From NCBI RefSeq assembly GCF_004920405.1, contig NZ_RFLV01000001.1, positions 248,001-312,000 on the forward strand: a stretch of 64,000 nt of DNA, in the 5' to 3' direction. Below the pieces are notes generated by a model. The model was given only the letters and a program-made list of their open reading frames with translations. It did no database searches and was not told the origin of the DNA. The DNA is from Pseudomonas leptonychotis (GTDB taxonomy: Bacteria > Pseudomonadota > Gammaproteobacteria > Pseudomonadales > Pseudomonadaceae). The translations under genes were made by a program, and so were the position numbers. Every line of letters begins with the position of its first letter. Positions within the stretch are counted from its first letter, which is position 1. This document shows, piece after piece, positions 8,949 through 22,656 of the stretch.

Positions 8949-9887
8949 TTATGGGTTATCACCAGCGCTTTGCGGGTTGCGCCCAGCCAGCCATTCCAGG
9001 CCCAGCACCAGCGCAATGCCAGCCATCGCCAGGGCAACGGCCAGCAGCAGCTGCGGATCCTGCCCGCTGGTTTCGGCGAACTGCGCAGGCCAGAGATTGG
9101 CTTGCAACAGCGGCACCTGCTCACCATGGCTATCAGTACGCCAGGTCAGAGTTTCTTTCCAGGGCCAGACCTTGTTCAGTGAACCGACCATCAGCCCAGT
9201 CAGAAATGCCAGGGTAAGATCGCGCCAACGCGCCAGCAGCCAACGTAAGAACCCGGCAAAACTGACAATACCGATCAGGCAACCGCTGGCAAAAATCAGT
9301 AATACGCTGATATCCAGGCCTTTTACTGCCGTCAGAACAAAGCTGTACAGCCCTAACAGCAGCAGAATAAAACTGCCGGAAATACCTGGAAGAATCATCG
9401 CGCAAATCGCGATAGCGCCCGCGAAAAACAGGCTCAACGGGTCATGCCCCAACTGCAATGGCGACGCCACGGTAATCCAGTAGGCGAATGCCGCACCCAG
9501 CACCAGGCTAACAACGCGCGTCCAGTTCCAGCGCTCAATCTCTCGAACCACCAGGTGCGTGGAAACCACAATCAGGCCGAAGAAGAAGGACCACACGGGA
9601 ATGGGCTGCTCGACCAGTAGGTAGGTGATCAGCCTCGCAAGGCTCAGCACGCTGGTCATGATGCCCAGCAGCAGCACCAGTAGAAAGGTCGCATTGGCGG
9701 CTTTCCAAGCGCCAACAATACGCCCGCGCAACAACAGGCCAAGCGCCACCGGCACGCTGGAAATCGAGCGCAGCAGTTCGTCATAGATACCGGTTATAAA
9801 GGCGACAGTGCCGCCAGACACGCCGGGCACCACGTCGGCAGCGCCCATGGCAATGCCTTTGGCGTAGAGCAGGAAATATTTCTTCAT
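8949..9887 (-). CDS. DUF368 membrane protein, candidate polyprenyl-phosphate transporter (PopT family)
   Basis: The roughly 312-residue, strongly hydrophobic protein has many membrane segments. It carries the conserved DUF368 N-terminal motif (GAADVVPGVSGGT) and a second glycine-rich repeat (MILPGISGSFILLLLG). DUF368/PopT proteins have been reported to recycle undecaprenyl phosphate across the cytoplasmic membrane, in parallel to DedA/UptA proteins. I prefer the ATG at 9887 (MKKYFLLYAKGIAMG); a TTG six codons upstream is possible. It starts 23 bases after the pcm stop and ends 50 bases before nlpD, so it probably belongs to the surE-pcm-nlpD transcription unit. The transport role is from family knowledge and is not shown by the sequence. 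Confidence 0.88.
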   Translation of the reverse strand: MKKYFLLYAKGIAMGAADVVPGVSGGTVAFITGIYDELLRSISSVPVALGLLLRGRIVGAWKAANATFLLVLLLGIMTSVLSLARLITYLLVEQPIPVWSFFFGLIVVSTHLVVREIERWNWTRVVSLVLGAAFAYWITVASPLQLGHDPLSLFFAGAIAICAMILPGISGSFILLLLGLYSFVLTAVKGLDISVLLIFASGCLIGIVSFAGFLRWLLARWRDLTLAFLTGLMVGSLNKVWPWKETLTWRTDSHGEQVPLLQANLWPAQFAETSGQDPQLLLAVALAMAGIALVLGLEWLAGRNPQSAGDNP

Positions 9888-9910
9888 GGGTTCATCCGTA
9901 AACAATCGAA

Positions 9911-10591
9911 TCAGGCCAAAGGCCCATTGAGCAGAGGCACGAATCGCACCGCATCCAGTACATGCCGAGAGAAACCGTCTTCCTCGCGAACAATCAGCAT
10001 CAGCTCCTGCACATCCCCTGCGCCAACCGGGATGACCAGGCGCCCGCCCGGGGCCAGCTGATCGAGCAGCGCCTGTGGCACGTTGGCTGCGGCGGCTGTA
10101 ACGATAATGCCGTTATACGGCCCGAGGGCGTTCCAGCCCTCCCAGCCGTCGCCCCAGCGGAACACCACATTGCGCAGATTAAGCTGCACAAGCCGCTCTT
10201 TGGCTTTGTCTTGCAGGTTCTGAATACGTTCGACACTGAACACACGCTCGACCAGCTGGGCCAGAATCGCGGTCTGATAGCCCGAGCCAGTACCGATTTC
10301 CAGCACCTTGTCCAATGGGCCTGCTGCCAATAGCAGCTCACTCATGCGCGCCACCATATAAGGCTGCGAGATGGTCTGATTGTTTCCGATCGGCAGTGCA
10401 GTGTCTTCATAGGCGCGATGGGCCAGGGCCTCATCAACAAACAGATGGCGCGGCGTTCGGCGAATAGCTTCCAGCACATGGGCGTTGGATAACCCTTCCT
10501 CATACAAACGCTGGATCAGGCGTTCGCGGGTGCGCTGCGAGGTCATACCAATCCCGCGGTGCTGTATTTCATCGTGTTCACGGCGGATCAC
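9911..10591 (-). CDS. pcm: Protein-L-isoaspartate O-methyltransferase
   Basis: The class I methyltransferase has motif [14 protein letters not shown] (SAM binding) and the PCMT signature [10 protein letters not shown]. It methylates abnormal L-isoaspartyl residues so they can revert to aspartate, a protein repair activity useful in stationary phase. Two starts are possible. The GTG at 10591 overlaps the surE stop (GTGA) and has GGAGG 7 bases upstream, giving 226 residues. The ATG at 10546 gives the 211-residue form familiar from P. aeruginosa but with a weaker GGGAT site. I favour the GTG on ribosome-binding grounds. Confidence 0.95.
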   Translation of the reverse strand: MIRREHDEIQHRGIGMTSQRTRERLIQRLYEEGLSNAHVLEAIRRTPRHLFVDEALAHRAYEDTALPIGNNQTISQPYMVARMSELLLAAGPLDKVLEIGTGSGYQTAILAQLVERVFSVERIQNLQDKAKERLVQLNLRNVVFRWGDGWEGWNALGPYNGIIVTAAAANVPQALLDQLAPGGRLVIPVGAGDVQELMLIVREEDGFSRHVLDAVRFVPLLNGPLA

Positions 10592-11337
10592 AGCAGGCCC
10601 TCCAGCCAGGGTTGCAGGCTGCTTAAACCGTCCGCAAAAGTGCGATCGAACTGCAGCGGCGTAACCGAGACGTAACCCTGCATCACCGCATGGAAGTCCG
10701 TGCCAGGACCACCGTCTTCGGCATCACCGGCCACCGAGATCCAGTAACCTTCTTTACCGCGAGGGTTGACCACTTTCACGGGCGCCGCCGCACGGGCACG
10801 GTGACCGAGGCGGGTCAATTGAATGCCGCGAATATGCTCCAACGGCAGGTTAGGGATATTCACGTTCAATACGGTGCGCGGCGGCAGGTCGAGCTGCTCA
10901 TGCGCTTCAACCAGCTTGCGGGCAAAATAAGCGGCGGTCGCCAAGTTATCCGGCAGGCGCGAAAGCAACGAGAAGGCGAACGCCGGACGCGCCAAAAATC
11001 GCCCTTCCAGAGCCGCCGCGACAGTGCCGGAATACAGCACGTCATCGCCCAAATTGGCCCCCAGGTTGATACCTGACACCACCAAGTCCGCCACCTGCGG
11101 CAACAGGCCATTAAGGCCTAGGTGTACGCAATCAGTCGGGGTGCCGTTCAGGCTGATAAAACCGTTGGGCAAAGTGGTTGGGTGCAAGGGGCGGTCGAGG
11201 GTCAGTGAACTGCTCGCGCCGCTCTTGTCTTGATCGGGTGCAATCACCGCGCACTCGGCATAATCGGCCAAGGCCGCATGTAGCGCAGCCAAGCCTGGCG
11301 CAACAACGCCGTCATCATTGGAAATCAGAATACGCAT
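10588..11337 (-). CDS. surE: 5'/3'-nucleotidase SurE
   Basis: The 249-residue protein begins with the SurE signature [15 protein letters not shown] (metal-binding Asp-Asp). It also has SGASSSLT and the conserved [19 protein letters not shown] segment. SurE is a metal-dependent nucleotidase/exopolyphosphatase acting on nucleoside monophosphates and linked to stationary-phase survival. It overlaps truD by 13 bases upstream and pcm by 4 bases downstream, so translation is likely coupled. Confidence 0.98.
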   Translation of the reverse strand: MRILISNDDGVVAPGLAALHAALADYAECAVIAPDQDKSGASSSLTLDRPLHPTTLPNGFISLNGTPTDCVHLGLNGLLPQVADLVVSGINLGANLGDDVLYSGTVAAALEGRFLARPAFAFSLLSRLPDNLATAAYFARKLVEAHEQLDLPPRTVLNVNIPNLPLEHIRGIQLTRLGHRARAAAPVKVVNPRGKEGYWISVAGDAEDGGPGTDFHAVMQGYVSVTPLQFDRTFADGLSSLQPWLEGLL

Positions 11338-12383
11338 GGGTTGTCCGTCTGCCCTGCAGGCAACAGATCGACAAGCTCACGCACCAAGACGGTGGCGAAG
11401 CATCCAGCCGGCAGGACGAATTCCAGTTGCAGAATGTCAGGCTCGGGATAATGCCACGTCAACCCGCCAATGGGGAGGCGCAGAATACGCCGCTCGTGTG
11501 TCATGTCCGCTTCTGCCAACCAGTCGACCAAGACGCTTTCGCGCGCGCCAATCTGCTGTTCCAGCACTTGCGCAACACCCGCGGCGGTAGAAACGCCTGC
11601 GCCCCACAATGGCCCTGTGGGGTGTAGATCGAGAATCGCCAGGCGCGGATCACTGCACTCGGCTTCACCCGCAGCAAAGAAACTGCGGCTGTCAGTAAAC
11701 GCCAGCAAATCGCCCAACAACGCCTGATTCCAAGTGCCAGCGGCTACCCGCTCAGCCAACACCTGATTGAATAGATAACTGCGCGCCGCCGAGAGCACCC
11801 GCGAACGCACATTGCGCTTCTCCGGCAGACTCTTGTTCGCCGCGAAATGCCGGGCATGGGCGACATTGCCACCTTCGAAACCAAAACGTTGCAGGCCGTA
11901 ATAATTCGGGATGCCCTGGGCAGCGATCTGCGTCAGACGCTCATTCAGCAGAGCCTGATCGGCCTGCAGTTGCGTCAGGCGCAGGGTGAAACCATTAGCC
12001 GCATGAGCACCGCGCTGCAGTTTGCGGGTATGCCGCACCTGCTTGAGGATGCTCAAATTAGCATCTTCGGCGGCGCTTAGATCAGGATTGGCCTTGCCCG
12101 GCAGATGCAGGCTGAACCACTGACGGGTCAGGGCCTGCCGGTCTTTGAGGCCTGCATAACTGATCAAGCGCAACGATACACCAGCAGCGCGGGCGATACG
12201 CTTGGCGGCTTCTTCGGTATTCAGCTCGCGCTTTTCTACCCACAGCCAGAGGTGTTCACCTTCTCCGGCCAAAGGAATATCCAGCACTTCATCGACCTGA
12301 AAATCTTCCGCTACCGCTTTCAGCAACGCGCTACCGCAGGGCTCGCCATAGGCCCGCGGGCCGAGCAGTTCGAGTTCGTTCAT
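11325..12383 (-). CDS. truD: tRNA pseudouridine(13) synthase TruD
   Basis: The 352-residue protein has the TruD catalytic motif YAGLKDR with Asp81, and the NYYGLQRFG segment typical of the family. It isomerises uridine 13 in tRNA-Glu. The gene overlaps ispF by 4 bases and surE by 13 bases, fitting one ispF-truD-surE-pcm transcription unit. Confidence 0.97.
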   Translation of the reverse strand: MNELELLGPRAYGEPCGSALLKAVAEDFQVDEVLDIPLAGEGEHLWLWVEKRELNTEEAAKRIARAAGVSLRLISYAGLKDRQALTRQWFSLHLPGKANPDLSAAEDANLSILKQVRHTRKLQRGAHAANGFTLRLTQLQADQALLNERLTQIAAQGIPNYYGLQRFGFEGGNVAHARHFAANKSLPEKRNVRSRVLSAARSYLFNQVLAERVAAGTWNQALLGDLLAFTDSRSFFAAGEAECSDPRLAILDLHPTGPLWGAGVSTAAGVAQVLEQQIGARESVLVDWLAEADMTHERRILRLPIGGLTWHYPEPDILQLEFVLPAGCFATVLVRELVDLLPAGQTDNPCVF

Positions 12384-12853
12384 CGGCTCACCAACAGCGC
12401 GACAGCATGCACCGCAATGCCTTCTTCACGGCCGGTAAAACCGAGCTTCTCGGTGGTGGTGGCTTTGACGTTGACCTGATCCAGGCTCACCTGCAGGTCT
12501 TCGGCAATCCGCGCACGCATGGTGTCGATATGCGGGGCCATCTTCGGCGCCTGGGCGACGATGGTGGCGTCAACATTGCCGACCTGCCAGCCTTTGGCAT
12601 GAAGCAGACCGAGCACATGGCGCAACAACACACGGCTGTCCGCGCCCTTGAAGGTCGGATCAGTGTCGGGGAAGTGTTTGCCGATATCGCCCAACGCCGC
12701 CGCGCCGAGCAAAGCGTCGCTCAAAGCATGCAGCAGTACGTCGCCATCGGAGTGAGCCAGCAGACCGAACGCATGAGGGATTTGCACGCCACCCAAGGTA
12801 ATAAAGGAACCCTCGGTAAAGCGGTGCACATCGTAGCCGTGGCCAATACGCAT
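12380..12853 (-). CDS. ispF: 2-C-methyl-D-erythritol 2,4-cyclodiphosphate synthase
   Basis: The 157-residue protein starts [12 protein letters not shown], with metal ligands Asp8 and His10, and carries [20 protein letters not shown]. It makes MEcPP in the non-mevalonate isoprenoid pathway. I chose the ATG at 12853; the longer frame would start at a TTG and add three residues. The start codon sits directly behind the T tract of a hairpin (12854-12884), so the only Shine-Dalgarno-like AGGG is inside a stem. Unlike in E. coli, ispD is not adjacent; a formaldehyde module lies between. Confidence 0.97.
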   Translation of the reverse strand: MRIGHGYDVHRFTEGSFITLGGVQIPHAFGLLAHSDGDVLLHALSDALLGAAALGDIGKHFPDTDPTFKGADSRVLLRHVLGLLHAKGWQVGNVDATIVAQAPKMAPHIDTMRARIAEDLQVSLDQVNVKATTTEKLGFTGREEGIAVHAVALLVSR

Positions 12854-12884
12854 AAAAAACAACGCCCTGAAAAAGTCAGGGCGT
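12854..12884 (-). terminator. Terminator/attenuator hairpin between fghA and ispF
   Basis: A 9-bp perfect stem (ACGCCCTGA 12862-12870 with TCAGGGCGT 12876-12884, 5-base loop) is followed on the minus strand by TGTTTTTT and immediately by the ispF ATG. It has the form of a Rho-independent terminator for adhC-fghA. It also buries the AGGG nearest to the ispF start. Confidence 0.75.
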
Positions 12885-12919
12885 GATTCTAACTGAAAGC
12901 GGCATGCAGAAGCCGGCTT

Positions 12920-12947
12920 GCTGGCGAAGCAAGCATCGCTCGCCAGC
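12920..12947. repeat. REP-like inverted repeat downstream of fghA
   Basis: GCTGGCGA (12920-12927) and TCGCCAGC (12940-12947) form an 8-bp perfect stem over a 12-base loop, next to GCCGGCTTGC. The composition resembles extragenic palindromes common in Pseudomonas. A second copy was not found in the window. Confidence 0.5.
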
Positions 12948-12953
12948 CCAACC

Positions 12954-13799
12954 TCAGCTCAACAGCGCCTTGGCGTGATGACGCAGATGGTCATCGATAA
13001 AGCTGGCGATGAAGTAATAGCTATGGTCGTAGCCAGGCTGCAAGCGCAGGGTCAACTGATGACCTGCGGCCTGCGCAGCTGCTTTCAGCGCATCGGGTTT
13101 GAGCTGGTTTTCCAGGAAATCATCGCGATCACCCTGATCAACCAAGATCGGCAGCTTTTCTGTGGCCTCCGCCAGCAAGGCGCAAGCATCCCACTCGCGC
13201 CAGCGCGAACGCTCATCCCCCAGGTAGCGTGAAAAAGCCTTCTCGCCCCATGGGCAATTGCTCGGATTGCTGATCGGCGCAAACGCCGACAGCGACTGAT
13301 AACGCCCGGGGTTACGCAAGGCACACACCAGTGCGCCATGCCCGCCCATGGAATGACCACTGATACCGCGTTTATCGGATACCGGGAAGTTGGCCTCGAT
13401 CAATGCGGGCAGCTCCTGCACCACATAGTCGTACATGCGGTAATGCCGTGCCCAAGGCTCCTGGGTGGCATTCAGGTAAAAGCCGGCACCCTGCCCAAAG
13501 TCCCAGGCTTTATCCGGATCATCCGGCACATCGGCGCCACGCGGGCTGGTGTCCGGCGCGACGATGATCATCCCCAGCTCGGCCGCCAGCTTGTGTGCGC
13601 CGGCCTTCTGCATAAAGTTCTCATCGGTGCAGGTCAGCCCGCTCAACCAGTACAACACCGGCAGTTTGCCGCCCTGCTCCGCCTGCGGCGGCAGGTACAC
13701 GGCAAACACCATGTCGCAGCCCAGCACCGTGGAACGATGGCGGTAGCGTTTATGCCACCCCCCCGCACTCTTCTGACAGGAAATATTTTCCAGGTTCAT
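12954..13799 (-). CDS. fghA: S-formylglutathione hydrolase
   Basis: The 281-residue esterase-D family alpha/beta hydrolase has the nucleophile elbow GHSMGGHGA with Ser150. Candidate Asp (DQGDRDDFL) and His (GYDHSYYF) triad residues lie near the C-terminus. It hydrolyses S-formylglutathione to formate and glutathione, the second step of formaldehyde detoxification. It starts 8 bases after the adhC stop, so the pair forms an operon opposite gfnR. Confidence 0.97.
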   Translation of the reverse strand: MNLENISCQKSAGGWHKRYRHRSTVLGCDMVFAVYLPPQAEQGGKLPVLYWLSGLTCTDENFMQKAGAHKLAAELGMIIVAPDTSPRGADVPDDPDKAWDFGQGAGFYLNATQEPWARHYRMYDYVVQELPALIEANFPVSDKRGISGHSMGGHGALVCALRNPGRYQSLSAFAPISNPSNCPWGEKAFSRYLGDERSRWREWDACALLAEATEKLPILVDQGDRDDFLENQLKPDALKAAAQAAGHQLTLRLQPGYDHSYYFIASFIDDHLRHHAKALLS

Positions 13800-13807
13800 G
13801 ACAGACC

Positions 13808-15052
<1,245 letters not shown>

Positions 15053-15952
15053 ATGAACCGCTGGGAAGGCCTCGATGAATTTGTCGCCGTCGCCGAGTGC
15101 GGCCAGTTCACGGCAGCCGCCGAACGCCTGAGCCTGTCGTCATCGCAAGTCAGCCGACAGATCGCCCGCCTGGAAGAGCGCCTGCAAACTCGCCTGTTCT
15201 ACCGCAGCACCCGCCGCGTGGCGCTGACTGAAGCAGGACAAACCTTTCTGCAACATTGTCAGCGCCTGCAGGATGCTCGCGAGGAAGCCCTGCGCGCCGT
15301 GGGCGACTTGGGCAGCGAGCCCAAGGGCCTGCTGCGCATGACCTGCGCGGTGGCCTACGGCGAGCGTTTTATTGTGCCGTTGGTCACCGATTTTATGGTG
15401 CAACACCCTCAACTACGGGTCGACATTGAGCTGAGCAACCGCGCCCTCGACCTGCTGCATGACGGCCTCGACCTGGCTATACGCCTGGGTCGCTTACAGG
15501 ACTCACGCCTGGTAGCCACTCGCCTGGCTCCGCGGCAGATGTACCTGTGTGCTGCGCCGAGCTATTTGCAGCGCTATGGCCGGCCGCATTCGCTGTCCGA
15601 ACTGAGCCGGCACAACTGCCTGATCGGCAGCTCGGATCAGTGGAGCTTTCAGTTGCATGGCCGCGACACGTTGCAGCGCATACAGGGCAACTGGCGGTGC
15701 AACAGCGGCCAGGCGGTGCTGGAAGCGGCGTTGCGTGGGATTGGCCTGTGTCAGCTGCCGGATTACTACGTGCTGGAACACTTGCGCAGCGGCGCACTGG
15801 TGTCGCTGCTCGATAACCAGCAGCCGCCGGACACCGCCGTGTGGGCGCTCTACCCGCAGCAACGCCACCTGTCACCCAAGGTGCGGCAGTTGGTGGATTT
15901 TCTTAAACAGGGGTTGGCGCAGCGCAGTGAATATCGGCAGGAGACCTGCTAG
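15053..15952 (+). CDS. gfnR: LysR-family regulator of formaldehyde detoxification (GfnR-like)
   Basis: The 299-residue protein has a typical LysR helix-turn-helix at about residues 10-60 (AECGQFTAAAERLSLSSSQVSRQ) followed by a LysR substrate-binding domain. In P. aeruginosa the LysR gene divergent from adhC is gfnR, activator of glutathione-dependent formaldehyde neutralisation. The same arrangement here supports that name. Its 3' end overlaps the ispD stop on the other strand by 4 bases. The co-inducer cannot be read from sequence. Confidence 0.87.
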   Translation: MNRWEGLDEFVAVAECGQFTAAAERLSLSSSQVSRQIARLEERLQTRLFYRSTRRVALTEAGQTFLQHCQRLQDAREEALRAVGDLGSEPKGLLRMTCAVAYGERFIVPLVTDFMVQHPQLRVDIELSNRALDLLHDGLDLAIRLGRLQDSRLVATRLAPRQMYLCAAPSYLQRYGRPHSLSELSRHNCLIGSSDQWSFQLHGRDTLQRIQGNWRCNSGQAVLEAALRGIGLCQLPDYYVLEHLRSGALVSLLDNQQPPDTAVWALYPQQRHLSPKVRQLVDFLKQGLAQRSEYRQETC

Positions 15953-16659
15953 GAACGGCCCTGCCAAAGTCGATTGAGACTCAGCAGGTCTTCAGGACGA
16001 GTGACCTTAATATTATCCGAACGCCCCTCAATCAGCCGTGGCGCTTGCCCGGCCCATTCGATAGCCGAGGCTTCATCGGTAATTGCCACACCAGCAAGCA
16101 AGGCATCAGCCAGCGCACGCTGCAATTCACCTAGACGGAACATCTGCGGAGTAAAAGCCTGCCAGATGGCCGAACGATCCACCGTGCTCCGTACCCGACC
16201 ATCAGCACCCGCACGCTTGAGCGTATCGCGAGCAGGCACGGCAAGCAGGCCACCCACCGGATCATCGGCCAGTTCACTGAGCAACAGATCCAGGTCGCTA
16301 CGCGCCAGATTGGGCCGTGCGGCATCGTGCACCAGCACCCAATCCTGTTCTTGCGCGCCCAATTCGGTCAGGCGTAGCAGGCCACTCAACACCGAGTCAG
16401 CACGTTCGGCACCACCAGCGGCGCGCTGAATACGCGGGTCGTTGGCGCACGCAAGACTCGGCCAATAAGGATCGTCCACCGCCAGGCTGACCACCACCGC
16501 GCGCAACTGCGGGTGCTCAAGAAAGCAGGCCAGGGTGTGTTCGATAATGCTTTTACCGGCCAACTGCAGATACTGCTTGGGCCGATCGGCGCGCATGCGG
16601 CTGCCGATGCCGGCGGCCGGGAGCAAGGCCCAGAAAGGGGGTAACGCGGGGGTATTCAT
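15949..16659 (-). CDS. ispD: 2-C-methyl-D-erythritol 4-phosphate cytidylyltransferase
   Basis: The 236-residue nucleotidyltransferase has the CTP-binding LLPAAGIGSRMRADRPKQYL start and the conserved VLVHDAARPN segment. It converts MEP to CDP-ME in the non-mevalonate pathway. It overlaps ftsB by 4 bases upstream (ATGA) and gfnR by 4 bases tail-to-tail. It is the last gene of the long minus-strand cluster. Confidence 0.98.
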   Translation of the reverse strand: MNTPALPPFWALLPAAGIGSRMRADRPKQYLQLAGKSIIEHTLACFLEHPQLRAVVVSLAVDDPYWPSLACANDPRIQRAAGGAERADSVLSGLLRLTELGAQEQDWVLVHDAARPNLARSDLDLLLSELADDPVGGLLAVPARDTLKRAGADGRVRSTVDRSAIWQAFTPQMFRLGELQRALADALLAGVAITDEASAIEWAGQAPRLIEGRSDNIKVTRPEDLLSLNRLWQGRS

Positions 16660-16937
16660 TCAGCCAACTGATAGAGGGTTTCACCCTCTTTAAGCATGCC
16701 CAGCTCGTGCCGCGCACGCTCTTCGACGGTTTCCATGCCGCTTTTCAGTTCCAGCACTTCCGCTTCAAGAATTCGGTTGCGCTCCTGCAGCTGCTGATTT
16801 TCGCCCTGTTGATCGGCGATCTGCTGCTGCAACTGGGTCACCTGCGCCAAGCTACCATCACCGACCCACAGGCGATATTGCAAGCCTGCCAGCACGGCAA
16901 TCAGCACGATAAACACCCAGTAGAAATTAGTGCGCAT
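16656..16937 (-). CDS. ftsB: Cell division protein FtsB
   Basis: The 93-residue bitopic membrane protein has a short cytoplasmic N-terminus, one membrane segment (about 5-22) and a periplasmic coiled coil rich in Gln/Glu/Leu (about 30-70). The family ending VEERARHELGMLKEGE is present. FtsB joins FtsL and FtsQ in the divisome. I chose the ATG at 16937, because the upstream open extension (GTG at 16976) would run through the terminator hairpin behind eno and exceed the family length. Confidence 0.95.
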   Translation of the reverse strand: MRTNFYWVFIVLIAVLAGLQYRLWVGDGSLAQVTQLQQQIADQQGENQQLQERNRILEAEVLELKSGMETVEERARHELGMLKEGETLYQLAE

Positions 16938-16958
16938 AACCAAAAAAGCTTCCGAACG

Positions 16959-16988
16959 AAAAAAGGGGCGACTCACGCCGCCCCTTTT
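16959..16988 (-). terminator. Rho-independent terminator behind eno
   Basis: A 10-bp stem (AAAAGGGGCG 16961-16970 with CGCCCCTTTT 16979-16988, 8-base loop) runs into six T on the minus strand, between eno and ftsB. ftsB-ispD may therefore have their own promoter or depend on read-through. Confidence 0.85.
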
Positions 16989-16996
16989 ACCATGCC

Positions 16997-17121
16997 TTGA
17001 GTGATCGCTGAAAACATCGCGACCCTAGAGAAGGCAAGATCAGGCGGGCGGCGAAGTTTACTGCAGTAAACGCGCATGCCAAGCCTGATTTTTAACGCTG
17101 TAGTATCAAGCGCAGTAGCGT
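16997..17121. repeat. Diverged copy of a roughly 140-bp intergenic element, 3' of eno
   Basis: This block shares ordered landmarks and spacing with the element at 22515-22656. They are AAGGCA at 17031, then GAAGTTTAC at 17053 starting a GTTTACTGCAGTAAAC palindrome (17056-17071), then AACGC at 17094 and CGCAGTAGCGTTT at the end. Distances between landmarks agree within one base. ATCAGGC and GCCTGAT bracket the central palindrome. It ends at the eno stop codon. Confidence 0.7.
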
Positions 17122-18496
<1,375 letters not shown>

Positions 18497-18556
18497 CATG
18501 TACTGAATATTTAGTCAGATTGTATACAGCCCGCACTTTACCGGAGAATGACCGTT

Positions 18557-21060
<2,504 letters not shown>

Positions 21061-21197
21061 TCAGTGCCGCCGGGGAAAGCGAAGGAGTACCCAAGCCACT
21101 TGCTGCAACACACTGCAATAAGCTAGCCCTGCCGATTCCCAAGGGAGTCAACAAAAGCACTAGTAAGACGGGAGCGTAGTCTACCGGAAAGGGCTTA

Positions 21198-22511
21198 TCA
21201 GCTCAAACCTTGATCGCTGGTCGGCGGCTGCCAATGTAATTGCCAACGGCCATCGGCTGGACCGTGCAAACCTGACAGGTTGGCCAATGCCATAACTTGG
21301 CCGTCCAGCAGCAACAATGGCAAGCGATCACGCACAAAGGTCGGCAGCCGCCGTTCGTTGAGCACACGTTTCAGATCGCGCCGCCCACGCCCTGCCAACA
21401 GCATCTGCTCGCCGCCCTGGCGATAGGCCAGCTGCCAGTTGCCCGCCGGCAGCGCGCCGCGAATCTGCACATGGCCATTACCGGGTAGTTGCACAATCTG
21501 CTCCGCACACACTGGCTGCGCCAAACGCGGCGGCGTACGCAACCAGTCTCCGCTTAACCACCATAGGCGTTCATCGCCACGACGCAATTCGCCCTCGGCC
21601 AGACGCCAGACGGGGGACGCATCCGCAGCCGCCTCACGTAACGCCTGCCAACCGGCCCAATGCCCGCTGTCGGGCATGGTCGTGAACGGGCGCAGCCAGT
21701 AACGCAGCGCATTTCGCTGACGCGCCTCACCTAGACCGCGCAGCGCAGGCAACGCCAGGCTTGGCACAGGCAACCAGGCGAGCTCGGCCGCCACTTCAGC
21801 GCCAGCCAGATCTTGCTGCGCCAGCTCATCGAGTAACTGCCCCGCCTCACTCAAGTACGCAGCACTGCGGGCCATATTGGCACCGGCCTGCGGCCAACGA
21901 CTGAGCAGTGCAGGCAACACCTGACGGCGTAGATAATTGCGCGAGAAACGCTCATCGGTATTCGACGGATCATCGACCCACCTCAAGCGATGGGCAGTGG
22001 CATAGGCCTGTAATTCGGCACGCGAGCAATTCAGCAATGGCCGCACCAACTGCCCCGCCCCCAACACGCGCTGCGCGGGCATAGCGGATAAGCCCTGCAC
22101 CCCCGCGCCGCGTAACAAGCGAAACAACAAGGTTTCCGCCTGATCATCACGGTGCTGTGCAGTCAGCAACACCTCATCAACACCCAGCGCCGTTGCAAAA
22201 GCGCCGTAGCGAGCATCGCGTGCGGCACGTTCAAGGCTGGCACCCGGAGCAACCTGCACATGCTCGATGTGCAACGGCACGGACAAGGCCGCACACAACT
22301 CACGGCAATGTGCCGGCCAGGCATCAGCCGCAGCCTGCAGACCGTGATGAATATGAATGGCGCAAAGTGGCGGCAACGCCTCACGTTGCGCGAGGCCGGC
22401 CAGCAAATGCAACAACACCGTGGAATCCAGCCCGCCAGACAAGGCGATGTGCCAAGCCGGCGCTGCGCGCCAGGGCGCTAGAGATCCCAGCAGCCTGGCG
22501 CTCAGGCTCAT
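21198..22511 (-). CDS. tilS: tRNA(Ile)-lysidine synthase
   Basis: The 437-residue protein has the PP-loop ATP motif SGGLDSTV near residue 26, a central TilS segment (HRLRWVDDPSNTDERFSRN) and the C-terminal substrate-binding domain. It attaches lysine to C34 of tRNA-Ile(CAU), changing its codon from AUG to AUA. The start codon is only three bases from the end of a repeat element that fills the gap to accA. No good Shine-Dalgarno is visible, so its leader is made of that repeat. Confidence 0.96.
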   Translation of the reverse strand: MSLSARLLGSLAPWRAAPAWHIALSGGLDSTVLLHLLAGLAQREALPPLCAIHIHHGLQAAADAWPAHCRELCAALSVPLHIEHVQVAPGASLERAARDARYGAFATALGVDEVLLTAQHRDDQAETLLFRLLRGAGVQGLSAMPAQRVLGAGQLVRPLLNCSRAELQAYATAHRLRWVDDPSNTDERFSRNYLRRQVLPALLSRWPQAGANMARSAAYLSEAGQLLDELAQQDLAGAEVAAELAWLPVPSLALPALRGLGEARQRNALRYWLRPFTTMPDSGHWAGWQALREAAADASPVWRLAEGELRRGDERLWWLSGDWLRTPPRLAQPVCAEQIVQLPGNGHVQIRGALPAGNWQLAYRQGGEQMLLAGRGRRDLKRVLNERRLPTFVRDRLPLLLLDGQVMALANLSGLHGPADGRWQLHWQPPTSDQGLS

Positions 22512-22514
22512 GCT

Positions 22515-22656
22515 GCAGACCGTTTAAACATGTAGGCGAGGCAGCCAATACAAGGCAGAAGCGACCGAAAAAGCGGAGTGTACGAGCTGTACATGAGCAT
22601 TTTGAGGCCACTTCTAACGCAGTATTGGCAACGCAGGTAGTGTTTCAACGGCCTGC
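22515..22656. repeat. 142-bp element with terminal inverted repeats filling the accA-tilS gap
   Basis: The ends GCAGACCGTTTAAACA (22515-22530) and TGTTTCAACGGCCTGC (22641-22656) are inverted repeats matching at 14 of 16 positions. Inside are AAGGCA, a GTGTAC/GTACAT hairpin (about 22578-22594) and AACGC...CGCAGGTAG. It covers the whole intergenic space, reaching the accA stop codon on one side and the third base before tilS on the other. It resembles non-coding elements I remember as common in Pseudomonas genomes. A diverged relative is at 16997-17121. Confidence 0.78.
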
